Made by a program: the position numbers and the translations under genes. Positions 43,908-55,800 of a stretch of DNA of 64,000 bases are shown in pieces. Below the pieces are notes generated by a model, which was not told the origin of the DNA, did not search any database, and saw only the letters and a list, made by a program, of their open reading frames with translations. The DNA lies in the NCBI GenBank assembly GCA_003290165.1, contig QNQO01000834.1, forward strand, positions 434,001 to 498,000. Reading direction: 5' to 3'. The DNA comes from Berberis thunbergii (taxonomy: Eukaryota > Streptophyta > Magnoliopsida > Ranunculales > Berberidaceae). Position 1 is the stretch's first letter. Every line of letters begins with the position of its first letter.

Positions 43908-46900
43908 CTAAATAGTACCCTCTTGTATCTTTTCTCTAATCAAATGACAATCAATTTCTATATGTTTCGTTTGCTCATGAAAAATCGGATTAGATGAAAT
44001 ATAGAGTGCGACCTTGTTGTCACAAAACAAGATAGCTGCCTGGGGGTGATTAATGTGCAAATCATTAAGAATGTACCTCAACCAGGTTAACTCACAGCAT
44101 GTAAAAGCCATGACCCTATATTCTGCTTCAGCTGTAAATCTTGCCACTGTAGTTTATTTCTTAGCTTTCCAAGAAATTGGTGAATTGCCAAGCATGACAC
44201 AATAACATGTAATGGATCTCCTAGTATTTCTACATCTTGCCCAATCTGTATTACAATAAGCTTTCAACTGTAATGAGCTGGTGGAAGAGAAAAAAAATAC
44301 CATGTCCTGGTGAAGCCTAGATATACCTCAAGACCTTGTGTGCATCATCCAAATGTGTTATTCTGGGCTTGTCCATAAATTGACTTAGGACGTGTACTGA
44401 ATAAACTAAATCTGGTCTGGTAATTGTTAAGCATATCAACCTTCCAACAAGTCTGCGATATGTTGCAGGATTTGGTAGTAAATCTCCATCATCTTGTATG
44501 AGCACCAAGTTTTGATCCATAGGATAACGTGAAGGATTTGCTCCAAGATACTTTGTGTCCTCCAATATTTGAAGTGCATATTTTCATTGAGATAAAGCAA
44601 TCCCTTTGGATGACCTCGTGACTTCAATGCCAAGGAAATATTTCAAATTTCCTAAATCTTTGAGCTTGAACTTTGCAGCCAGAATTTTTTTTATTTCTTC
44701 AATGTATTGGAGATCATTACCTGCCAATATTACCTCATCAACATATATGAGAATTGCAGTAAAGCTGTTACCCTTGGATCGGACGAATAATGAGTAATCA
44801 ACCTTAGACTGATTGTAGTTAGCTGATACGAGAGAAGCGGATAAATTAAGGAACCATTGTCTCGAGGCTTGCTTGAGACCATATAAGGACTTGTTCAACT
44901 TGCATACTCGAGTCTCCCCCTTTCCGCCGAATCCAGGAGGAAGACTCATGTACACATCTTAAAAAAGATCACCGTAAAGAAAAACATTGTTGACATAAAT
45001 GCCTACCTTGTGTGGTTGCAAGAGCAAGGAGAATACGAACAATAGTCAATTTAACAACATGAGCAAATGTCTATTTGTAATCAATACCTTCAACTTGATT
45101 GTATCCTTTAGCCACAATATGGACTTTGTAGCGTTCAACACTACCATCTGGATTAAGTTTGATCTTATAGACCCATTTACAACCAACCAGATGTTTGCCA
45201 GGAGGAAGAGGTTGTAGAGTCCAAGTGTTATTGGTTTCTAGAGCATCAATCTCACTTCTCATGGCTTGACGCCACTTTGGATCCTGCATAGCCTACATAA
45301 AACTGGTGGGTTCTTTGACTAAAGAAAGGGAAGTGGTGTAAGCCTTGTGAGAGGTGGATAAATGGTCATAGGAAAGAAAATCAGAAAGGGGTAAACAATA
45401 CTTGTAGAAGACCCAACGTTCGAAGTAGATGAGTGAGACGATCGGGAAGGTAATCAAGCATCAAGATGATATTGTTGAAGATAAGATGGTTCACGAGTGG
45501 AGGTGCAAGGTGGGAAAGGGGGTCTTCTAAGGGTGGAACAGGGGCAGGGGCGACCACTTGGGTTTGGGTTTTTGGGGTTTTCGCCCGGTCGGTGACTAAG
45601 ACATCGGATTGGGCGACCGGTCGATGGGAGTGGTCCGACTGGTCAAAGAAAGGCACTATTGGAAAATCAAAAGTGGAGCATGAGCGAGGGAAATGTGTCG
45701 GACCGGTCAGTGAGGTGATTATGCATTTTGTCAGAAAAATAAGGAAAATTCCCCTCATGAAAAAATGACGTCACGAGAAACAATGATCTTTTTGTGAGTG
45801 AGATCATAGACTTTGTATCTTTCTTGCCCGTGACGGTATTCAAGAAAGACAAATTGACTAGAATGAGCATCAAATTTGCTAGGACGTTGGGCATGTGTGA
45901 AAGCGAAACATAGACAACCAAAGACTCGAGGGTGAAAATAGTTGGGTTGTTTGTTAAAGAGAAGTTCAAAAGGCGTTTTGCCTTTAAGAACAAAGGACGG
46001 TGTGCAATTAATGAGATAGGCAGCGATGAGAAATGTTTTTCCCAAAAATGTTTACGGAGATGTGCTTGAAACAAAAGAGCACGAGCGACATTCAAAAGAT
46101 GTCTATGTTTGCGTTCCACCACCCTATTTTGTTGGGGCGTAGAGACACAAGAAGTTTGATGGGTAATGCCTTTAGAAGCATAAAAATCAGTGAGGAAAAA
46201 TTCAAGTCCATTATCACTGCGAATGGTTTGAATTTTGGAAGAAAATTGTTTTTAACATAATTAATAAATGAAATTAAGAGTGTGTGTGTGTAAGACTTGT
46301 GTTTCATGAGATAAATCCAAGTGCATCGTGTAAATCATCAACAATTGTGAGAAAATAATGTGCTCTAGAAAGGGAAGGAACGTGATATCCTCCCCAAATG
46401 TCAACATGTAATAAGGAAAAATGAGTAGTACTCGAAATATGGGATGAATGAAATTTATTTCTAATTTGTTTTGCCAAAGGACAAATAACACGTTTATTGG
46501 AAACACAAGTACTAGCATCACGGAAAGAGACAGGAAGATGATAGAGAGTTTTGTCTGAAAGGTGACCTAGGCGGTTGTGCCATAACACATGGTTGTTGTC
46601 TTGAGTAATGTGACAAGTGGTGGAAGTTGTGGTGGTGATGTCGTCCAGATAGTACAAACCATCAAGCTCAGTTGCAGTCCCAATCATTTTCCCAGAACGA
46701 AGATCCTGTATCAGACAATAATTGTTGAGAAAAATGGTGACAAAAAGAAAATGTTTTGTGAGTTTGCTAATGAAAATTAAATTGAGATTAAAAGAGGGAA
46801 CACAAAGAACATCATGCAAGGTAAATACATAAGAGAAAGTCATGGTGCCAATGTGTGTAACGACAACAAGTGTACCATCAGGAAGCTCAACGGTTGATTG

Positions 46901-47118
46901 TAGACGAGTTTGGAAAATGTGAGTAAATGAGGGCTATGGACTATATGATCAGTGACGCAGCTATCAAGGATCCAATATGAACGAAAGCCATGAGATTTGA
47001 GAGAGAGTATTTTACCTATTAACTTTGTAATAGAAAGGTCATTACCAATATTGTGAGCCTTGGACTTGTTGTATGGTGATGTGGTGGTGTTGGAAGTACT
47101 GCTTGTATTGTCGGCCAT
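43908..47118 (-). pseudogene. Copia pol (protease, integrase, RT, RNase H), decayed
   Basis: Protease: YWILDSCVTDHI (canonical WILDSGATDH; Gly and Ala replaced) near 46970. Pre-integrase: VLWHNRLGHLSDKTL near 46590. Integrase: LLHVDIWGGY and FLTIVDD near 46370, then [18 protein letters not shown] and [21 protein letters not shown] (46122-45755). RT: KWRQAMRSEIDALETNNTW, VGCKWVYKIKLNPDGSVERY (45289-45071), KSLYGLKQASRQW and ILIYVDEVILAG (catalytic YVDD is YVDE). RNase [30 protein letters not shown] (44147-43908). Several frameshifts and stops. Confidence 0.9.
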
Positions 47119-47279
47119 GGTGGGTTTTTTTGTATTTGTGGTGGTATAAGTAAATCCGAGGGTGCAAATAACGATTGTGAAAAGAAAATCAAACCTTTCT
47201 CATGGCCTTTCTCTGTGTTACTTTGCTCCTGCTTATTCACGTCTTCACGACTCTGTTAATAGCCGGTGACAACCAAGGC

Positions 47280-47670
47280 GAGGAGATTGATGAGATTGAT
47301 GATGGTGTTCGATTTATGCTTGGATTGATGATGGATCTGATGAGATTGATCTGAAGAGATTGATGATGGTGTCTTGATGATGATTGCAGTGTTTGTGTTC
47401 GGTCAGATTGATGTTGCTGATGATGATGTGCTCTTGTTGATCAGATTGGTGTTCTGATGAATTGATGTTGATATTCTTTTGATGATGATGGATAATGATC
47501 TTCTGTTGATGATGGTGGTGTTTGAGATTGATGATGGTGTTCAATTGATGTTGATGATGATGATGGTCATTGTGTTCTGATTGAGATCAAACACTGATGA
47601 TGATTGCAGTGTTCGGTGATGGTGTTCGATGATGATGTTTAATTGATGTTGTTTGAGATGGTGTTCGAGT
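47280..47670. repeat. GATGATGGTGTT-rich repeat where Copia gag should be
   Basis: Imprecise repeats of TTGATGATGATGGTGTTC-like units fill most of the space between the PBS and the protease. The open frame through them codes only His/Asn/Ile runs. A typical Copia gag needs over 1 kb; here only ~650 bases are available. Confidence 0.75.
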
Positions 47671-47798
47671 TATGTGACTGCGTGGAGAAGCAGAGATGGT
47701 GAGATTGCGCGGCTGCATGAGGCGGTGTTTGTTTACTTTTAACAAGCAAGAAGGATTATCAGCTCGGCGGCTGGAGTTTGGTTAACCAGAGAAGTCTT

Positions 47799-47810
47799 GC
47801 TCTGATACCA
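47799..47810 (-). other. Copia primer-binding site (initiator-Met tRNA)
   Basis: TGGTATCAGAGC directly after the 5' LTR on the minus strand. Confidence 0.85.
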
Positions 47811-48002
47811 TGTAAAGAATTGTATTGAAATATTATTGTGCTATAATTCATTAAATAGAATACAAACTTATAAAGTAAACTCTGACCTAACTTTGTCGAG
47901 ATAGGAAACCTATGACTTCTATTCTATTCTGATTTTCCTAACATTTCCCATTCTATAACACTTTCCTATTTTGTAACATAGGTAAATTTCTATTCTTTAA
48001 CA
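47811..48002 (-). repeat. 5' LTR of Copia element
   Basis: TGTAAAGAATTG to TTTAACA on the plus strand; 192 bp. Confidence 0.9.
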
Positions 48003-48440
48003 CAAACTGATCCATCAATTACAATGAAAGTTAACAAAGCCAAATTAATGTGCTAATGTAGTGTTCTTTCTTAACAAGGTGTAAACTATAAGATTTATTC
48101 TTCTTTAAGCCAAAAACAACCTAAGGAGTAAACTACACCATTACGTATTGGAATCTAAACTAATCAACTTGATTAGGAGAAGCCAAACCGATTGTTTTAT
48201 TACAAATCAGTAGATTAACTTACATCAGTAACGAAATCTACACAAAAGGTGAAAAACATAGACAAGCACTCTAGCCTTGATTACTCAGAATCAACTCGTT
48301 ACAAAAGGCAGGTGCTACACATGAAGAAACCTAACATTACACTGGAACTGACAAACCCAAGTAAAAGGAAGATCATGTTTGACCAATTTTAATTAATCTC
48401 ATCCAAACTCTGGCCCCGAGTAAGTATTAGTTGTATGTAC
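48003..48440. other. 3' flank of ADF gene
   Basis: No separate feature; AT-rich spacer between the Copia LTR and the last ADF codon, probably containing its 3' untranslated region. Confidence 0.5.
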
Positions 48441-50342
48441 TTAGTTGGCCCTGTCTCTAATGACCTCGAACCCCATTTCTGTTGGGTCTGTGGCCTGAAG
48501 TTCATAGCTGATACCGTCCAATGCTCTTCTAAGTCCATCCTTCGATGTCGCATATAAGATCTTCTCTCTGATCCTTGAGGCTGTTGGTGCCCTGAAATTC
48601 AATCACCAAAACCCATTTCAGTTTTTTGTACTTAACTTCAAGTGAAACCTACAAATTTGATTGACTTGTGTTTGAACTTGAGTTGTTCAAGAAATTTTAG
48701 ATTGGAATTTCATCGTTCATTCAAAATCACGCCATATCATCCTAACTGTAAAAACATGATTTCCTAATATTTTCATAAATTTAAACCTCAACCCCTCATT
48801 TAAAACAGCCCGAATGGACCATAATCAAAGTAGTGTGAGACCACTTTTTCTTCAAATTGTCAATGATGTGCAATGATTTCTTTCAAGTAAAAGTTAAAGC
48901 GAAATGATTCCCACTTTATTCATGAGCAATGCCATAGTTTCCTTCAAATATACAAACTTTGTCTTAGGCCAAAAACATGTATAAGAGATGAACACTACTA
49001 CGATGTACGATCCTATGCCTTTTAGGGTCAGGTATCATTGATATTGTGGGATAGGTGTAACACTCATTTTCAGACAAGATCAACGGTGCTTTATACCTAC
49101 CCAACATAACACCAAACACAGGGTCAGACATCCTAAAATTTCTGATAAAAGATTCACACAAATCGACTTTTATTATTTATTTTTAATCTCAAAACCATGG
49201 TTGACTTAATTAATTGAAGAACACTAAAATAAAATAATACTTGATGCGTCGAAATCATCCTCTAGTTTTCAATGCAAACATTTCTAAATGTCAAGGAAAC
49301 CAGCGAGGAAACGAGCGAGGAGAGGGATGTGGCGGGGTGGGAGCCGTCCACTCTGCTTAGAATGCGCGCACAAAAAATTGCGACACACGTCCCGAGCGAG
49401 ATGAACGACTCCCACCCCGCCACGTCCCTATCCTCGCCCGTTTCCTCGCTCTCTAGCCTCACTCCTTAATAAATAAACATTACTCTCATACTTAATAGTA
49501 TCAAGAGAAGATAGGATTGAATGTCACATTCAAACTCAAAGTCTCTATTCTCTTCTCACCATCTTCCTCCTTCCCTTTACCAATTTATGCTTTAACTTTT
49601 TCTTGAAAATGACTACATTTTCTACAAAAAGAAATCACGTCTTGATTTAAATGTGGATGGACAAAATTTCTATGATCTATAAATCTCAATCTCATATTTC
49701 TTGATCGAATAATAAGGTTAGAAGATGATCAAAATATTTTGTGCTAAAGGAGTACTAGCTCAGTGATATGCCTCAAAGCTTGCCGACAACTGTTAGAGCA
49801 GGAGAGTAATAATGATTTAAAAAGAAAAAAAAATTCAAGATGGTCGGTGGGCGTATCTAAATATAACCACTAAATAGAAGAAAAATCAAGAAAACAAAGA
49901 GGAAGGACTACAAACCAAGCAATGAAGAAGATCTTGCTCTTCCGGCAATTATCAACTGTGACGAAATCAAAATCAAACACAGCATATCGGCAATCATCAT
50001 CAGGAAGAGATGCAGCAAGATCAGCATACCCTTCACCAGACCCACCAACCTTATCAACTGTCACCAATTTCGATCCTTCGTCGATCTTAAAAACTATGTA
50101 CCTATGCACCTTCTTCCATTTCATCTCCATGAATGAACTCTTACACTCATCAGCCAAACACATCCCAGTCGTCGCCTGATCATCAAAATTACCATTAGCT
50201 CTTCCATTGATTTATCATGCAATAACAAAGCTCATCAAATTCAACCTTGGAACCATATACAGAATCAGATTCATTAGAAGGAAAAATATTACCATTATTC
50301 ATTAGAAGGAAAAAATATTACCATTTTGAAAGCCATAGCCAT
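48441..50342 (-). CDS. ADF5: Actin-depolymerising factor, ADF5 type
   Basis: Cofilin-family actin regulator of 143 aa. Exons 50342-50322, 50175-49916 and 48591-48441, all with GT-AG introns. Exon 1 encodes only MAMAFKM; exon 2 continues ATTGMCLADECKSSFMEMKW, then KVHRYIVFKI ... DDCRYAVFDFDFVT, then CRKSKIFFIAW; exon 3 gives APTASRIREKILYATSKDGL, then LDGISYELQATDPTEMGFEV, ending DRAN. The N-terminal MAMAFKMATTGM extension and exon split match the Arabidopsis ADF5/ADF9 subclass, whose members bundle rather than sever actin filaments (family knowledge). F-actin contact residues around KxYATSKDGLRR are kept. Intron 2 (1.3 kb) hosts a foldback MITE. The protein has the same length as Arabidopsis ADF5. 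Confidence 0.93.
49276..49464. mobile_element. GC-rich foldback MITE in ADF5 intron 2
   Basis: Terminus TTCTAAATGTCAAGGAAACC and arms AGCGAGGAAACGAGCGAGGA and GGCGGGGTGGGAGCCGT, mirrored at 49410-49455. It belongs to the family at 27.6 kb. No 9-bp target duplication survives. Confidence 0.75.
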
Positions 50343-52878
50343 GGTTGAAGAAGCTTTGAAGAAATCTTTCTTTCTTTCTTTCTTTCTTTGTATGTCTTAT
50401 GGTCTCAGTGGAGAAGGGTAGTGAGCACATCACATCATTATATAATGGATGGCAGTGTTGAAATGCCACTTGTGTTGATAGTTATTTACTGAAATGGAAT
50501 GACCAGATTACCCCTCCATCTCTGCTTTAGAGGCCTCGGCAGTTTTCCACATAAGAGATGGAGCTTATCCAGGACTAAAGAGTGTAGAATAGATAGTATG
50601 TATTTGTTTGTAACTATTTTGGATGACAATTTTTTTTTCAAATCCCTTAACTACTCTCATCCAAGATGCCGTCTACTGGTTCGGCTCAATGATCTAGTAA
50701 TATTATTTGTCACTGCTTAATCTCTGAGTCATTATACATTTGACGATGATATTAATTTAAATATTGCATAAACTTTTGGGAATGTTTATCTCAATTGTTG
50801 ATGATTGAATACCAATTAACATAATTGCATGAACCATGTTTTACAATCAAGATGATATGACTTGATTTTGGGAGAATGATGAAAATCTCCAAGTACTTAT
50901 GTGTATCTCGAAGTTTGTGATCATATACATCATCCCGATTGCAAAACATGATTTCCTGACTCTATTATATTATCATAATGGCTATTAAGGAATATATTTA
51001 AAGTCAGGGAGAAATTTGGTAACATGACTTGAATCCAATGTATGCACCCATAGATTACTGAGTGCGCATCTTGAAGTGGTGAGCCCACAACTCCTTGGAT
51101 CTCACACTCACATACACACACCTTCTTAGAAAGGGAGAGAGAGAGATCAAGACTTTACGTGAAAGCCAAGGGAATTAGAGAACTCATTACATTCCCTTAA
51201 TCCCTTCCTGTATTTACATGAAAGCATACTGAGTCTGGAAAAACAAAAGCTTGGTTCTCCAATTAGATACAAATTAACATTTTCTTAATTATTCGGGTCA
51301 TGGTTATAGATTCGCGTTTCGATAATGGAGGGTATGCTGTTGGGAAATGAGGTGACATCGTATATGTATAATAGTATTTAGTACAACGGTCCCCTCCCCA
51401 CCATACCATTAGACTATTATTAGACGATCTTGATTAGATTATTGAAAAAGCAGAGACGATATGACGATAATTGTGACTGGGAGAAAGATAAGGATGAAGA
51501 ATAATAGTGTGGTTATGAAGAATCAAGTAATAGTGAGTTTACAAACACTAAAAATCTATCAGAAGACAAAAAGGCATGGATGGATGAGACCAAAAGGTGT
51601 AGTAGATGGTGGTGGTATGTCAATGTCCATGTGGGTGGCCATGGCCTTATGAGAGAACAAACAGAAACACCAATTTTACCCACCATTGTTGTCCATGAAT
51701 TGTTGTTCTTCATACAATTATTAGTCAACAGATTGGCCATTGTCTTGCAGGAGATGGACACCATGTAGTGGCTTTGGTTAAGTTTTTTGTCTGAATTTGG
51801 CATACGATAAGAACATTTAAATGCACAGAAACAAAGACACAATGATAAGAGTCCCAAACAACATAGGGTTATTTCCATGACTATATAAGTGGTTGGACGT
51901 ATTAATCTGCGATAATCGAGGAGGGATTCATAATTATTCGTCTACCACTTCCACAGTCGCAAACAGGGAAGATGATGAAGATGAGAAAACCGGATGAGGA
52001 GATGAGGAAGTGGGTTGTGGTGGCAATGGACATATATGCATATGAAAGTTAAACGAGTTGGAAGCACTTTGAAAAAGATGAAATGAAGGTGATAGCTTAT
52101 ATAATCTGGAGAGCAGTCTCGACTCATAATGCATATTTGAAAAAACTCTTGATGGCCCTAGTAATCTCTACTCTGAATGCTATTAGCAACGACCTAGAAC
52201 ATAACCTACCCTAAATTACAGACAAACGATTCGTGTAAATAACCCAGACCAATATTTCATTCTGAAATGCCAAACCAGAGAATGGTAATAGAAAATTTGA
52301 AGAAACTTCGAAATTTAGTGCCTCTAAGAATGGCAAACACTCCGACCCAGAAAGTGATGTGTTGATATGGTGGTAACATGTCACCATACAAGTGACCATG
52401 TCGAGAAAAAAAAGCATTAATTGACCCACCATTCACGTCACTCAACAAATTGATTTGCAACAGTTACATTATGGTTCAATTGTTGATCAATCTGGATTTC
52501 CTTCTCTAGTCTCCTCAATTATAGTCTTTCAAGCAAAGCACATTACACCACACTTAATCAACTAGTACTGTAAAAGAGTTTTCACAGTTAATGGAATACA
52601 TCTGAATTTCCATAAAATGTACTTTAATTTCTTGTCTGGATTTTTCTTTTTGCTTTTAAAAAAGCTCTGATCTGATATCCCCAGGAGCTTGGATTGACAG
52701 ATGTTGAGACCTGCAAAAGTCATACAATACACAAGTAAAGATAATTAGGTGCATAAATTAATCATCCAACAGAAGCTAATAGGTATGGATGAATCCCATT
52801 CCAGAACACGGGAAATTTTCTCACTGTAACCACCAACCTTATAGAATAAACCAAGTAGCTTGTGCCCCAACAAAAATA
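50343..52878. other. Intergenic, no gene seen
   Basis: Contains the ADF5 promoter side, a (TTTC)n microsatellite at 50366-50389 just upstream of the ATG, and AT-rich spacer. Open frames up to 121 codons near 51.5-51.9 kb lack any recognised motif. The right end is the 3' flank of RPN10. Confidence 0.5.
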
Positions 52879-55800
52879 TCACTCCTGTGATGGCTTATCA
52901 TCATCCTTTTTCGGCTGGGTCTGGGAATTGAGAGAGCAAATAACTCAAATTAGTGAACTCAAGCTACACAAACAATGTCAGAGAAATTATTTTCACTTTA
53001 ACTGAGACACGTGAAATGATATCATCCAACTTGCACCAGAAGGAAACAAATGCCCAAAAACAATTAAACAAACACAAAACAACTAAACAACGACAAAGAA
53101 AAATTGCTACCAACACTCTGACGGCATAGTTTTCATATAGCTGTGAAGTTCTATTGAATTGTGAAGTTAAGAACCTTCGAATTTTTTTATTTTCATTTTT
53201 TTATTTTTTTATTTTTTTATTTTCATCCTGGAACCAACACTCTGATGGAGTTACGATCAACAAATCATAAAATACATTTGTGAAGAAGTTTCATGATCAG
53301 CAAAACTTGTGAAAACGTGAACCAAGTCAAATTTATCTATCACTAAATTTTGAGGCCAACTATGATAAGTAACTCACCTCTCCTTGGCCTTGCAGGGATG
53401 CAAGCAAATCTTTCACTGAGGGGTCGTTTGGATCAACTCCAGGAAGCTGCAAAAATAGAGGCATATAGTTCATACACTAGCAAACTAAAATAAGTGCAAT
53501 TGAGCAGTACAAAACAGCATTTGGAAACATACAGAAGCGAGAATTGATGACACGAAAGATTGGTCTCCTAAAACTTGGTTCATCTCAGCTTGGTTTGATT
53601 GGTTTGTTTGGTTTGATTGATCTTTGGCAGCATCCTGTACAGACAACTGAAGGGCTGGATGTAGCAGTAGATGAATAGCACATGAACAACAGTTAGTATT
53701 CAAGGATAAGAAACCAGAAGAAAAACTTGAGAGCACACTCAAATCTTTAAACCCTGGGATTTGTTAGCTCTCAGACAAATTCATTCAAATTTCACGTTCC
53801 AATAGGAGTACTTCTACTATGATTCAATTTTTGTACTAAAAAACTTGTACTCAATGACGTGGCAATATTTGTGCCATCATCACAAATGCATTGGATATCA
53901 CAATGTTGTATTGTGTAGTACACATGTTGCCACGTCATTGAATTCAAGTTTTTGAAATTTTGTGAGTACTAAAAATTGAGTCACAGTAGAATTCTTCGAT
54001 TAATGTATGTATATTTTGTGTTTTAGCAGACCCACCCCCCCCCCAAAAAAAAAAGAGTCTGAAAAGATTCAGTGAACAACTGAACATATTATCAACAATG
54101 AAGTACACGCTTAAACAGAAAATAGACTCACCAAGGGCCAACTCTTGATCCTCCATAGTTGCTTCTGACATATCAGCATCGGCAGTTGAGATACCACCAG
54201 ATTGACTAGTTTTAGGCTCATCCATTGACATGGCAAGTGCTTGCTGTAGCAGTGCAGACTCATCGTCCTGTTACAATGTGAATCATTAATTGGATTGCTC
54301 AAATTACCTGGTTTACAAATTTGTCTAATAATAGAGAACAATTTGAAGAATGCAAACCATTTGATCATTCTTTTTTACGTCCCTGTCCGCAGACGTAACA
54401 GCAGCTCTTTCAGTCATCACTGCATCACGTGATTCAGATGATGGTTCCCCTCCTTTATCCTGTCGAGAAGCTTCCTCTGCAGCTCTTTTAGCAGCAGCTT
54501 CCTGCCTTGCTCGCTCTTCTTCCATGGAGACTCTGAGAGCGAGTGCGAGTTCGGGATCCAAGTTAGGATCGACTCCAAAATCAAAGCCAGAAACACCACC
54601 TGATGCAGCAGCCGCTGCCGCCGCTGCGGCAAACCCACTTCCGCCTTCACCATCTCCGGTAAATATGGGTGTACTGAAATGATTACAAATAAATGATTCA
54701 AAACGTTAAATATAAAATCAAACTGAAGTTTAATGGCAAAAAATATCGGACACATTGAGACTAACCTTATCAGAACATCAGATAACACGTTGGAACCAGG
54801 GGGTACATGAACAATGTGACTATTGTCACTGTTATTAGCAGCAGAAAGAAGGGCCTCCAACTTCTCAGCCTTCCCATCATCCTCTTCACCGAAATGAACA
54901 ATGTCGAGTGCGACACTGTTTTTCTTCAGCTTTTTTCCGATCTGCTCAAGCACTTTCTTGTCGTATTTTACGGGACTGAAAGGATAAAAATGGAGAATCT
55001 CAAGTTCATGTCACCTCAAAAAAATTCTGCAATACAAATCCATAATAAAACAGTTCCTAGGGTTATAATTAATACCTTCCAGCAAAGACGATAATTCTTT
55101 GCTGCTGTTTTTTGTTTTGGCGGTGCTTAAGCGCCAATTGGGCAACCTGGATCCCAGCAGCAAGGTTCATTTCGCCACCTATTTCTAGACCTACACAACC
55201 AAAAGAACAGTATTCCATAAAAAATATACAAGTTCACAAACTATTATAAAGGCTATCCAATTGTGAACCATTGGAATCATATTAACTTTCAAGAATACTC
55301 CAGAAATTCAACAGGTAAAGTATTAGCTAAAACGATGAAAATCCATTAAAAGTAAAAATTAAAAGGTCACATCTTTTACAGTGTTGCAGGTAATGATGCA
55401 CGGACACAAAACGTCAAAATTTAATATTTTTATTTTTATTTTATAATTAGTTGATGATTATAAGTTCTAGTAGACTATGCTGAGAAAAAAATGGAGAAAA
55501 CGAAAAAACAAATTGAGCAGATTGTAATGGCAGCCAATGCCAGAATATGCTAAGTTACATACTAGAAATGTATTGGAGAATTCTTTTAAATAAAGTGGAG
55601 AAGATAACAACTCCTTTAAACTATGCAGTTAAAAGGAATAACGGACCCATAACAGTCCATGAGCGTTATAGGTTATAACGGAATATTGTTTTAATATATT
55701 TTTAATACCCCTACAAAGTATTGATATATTATAGAAAGAAAAAAGTAAATCATGTTCATGACATTAAATCAAAAACATTACAATATTAATATAAAAACAT

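Larger units (their letters stand above)
43591..48002 (-). mobile_element. Ty1/Copia retrotransposon, both LTRs, gag lost
   Basis: 192-bp LTRs at 47811-48002 (5') and 43591-43782 (3') differ at about 17 positions (~91 percent identity), so it is older than the neighbouring chromovirus. PBS TGGTATCAGAGC abuts the 5' LTR (47810-47799 minus); polypurine tract TTGAGGAAGAG precedes the 3' LTR. Order protease, integrase, RT, RNase H defines Copia. All domains have stops or shifts. Flanks AAAAC (left) and CAAAC (right) look like a target duplication with one change. Between PBS and protease there is only a GAT-rich repeat instead of gag. Confidence 0.92.

Noticed and set aside
51461..51878. Overlapping frames of 62-121 codons on both strands as a gene
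   Set aside because: No conserved motif and mutual overlap on both strands; codon content looks random.
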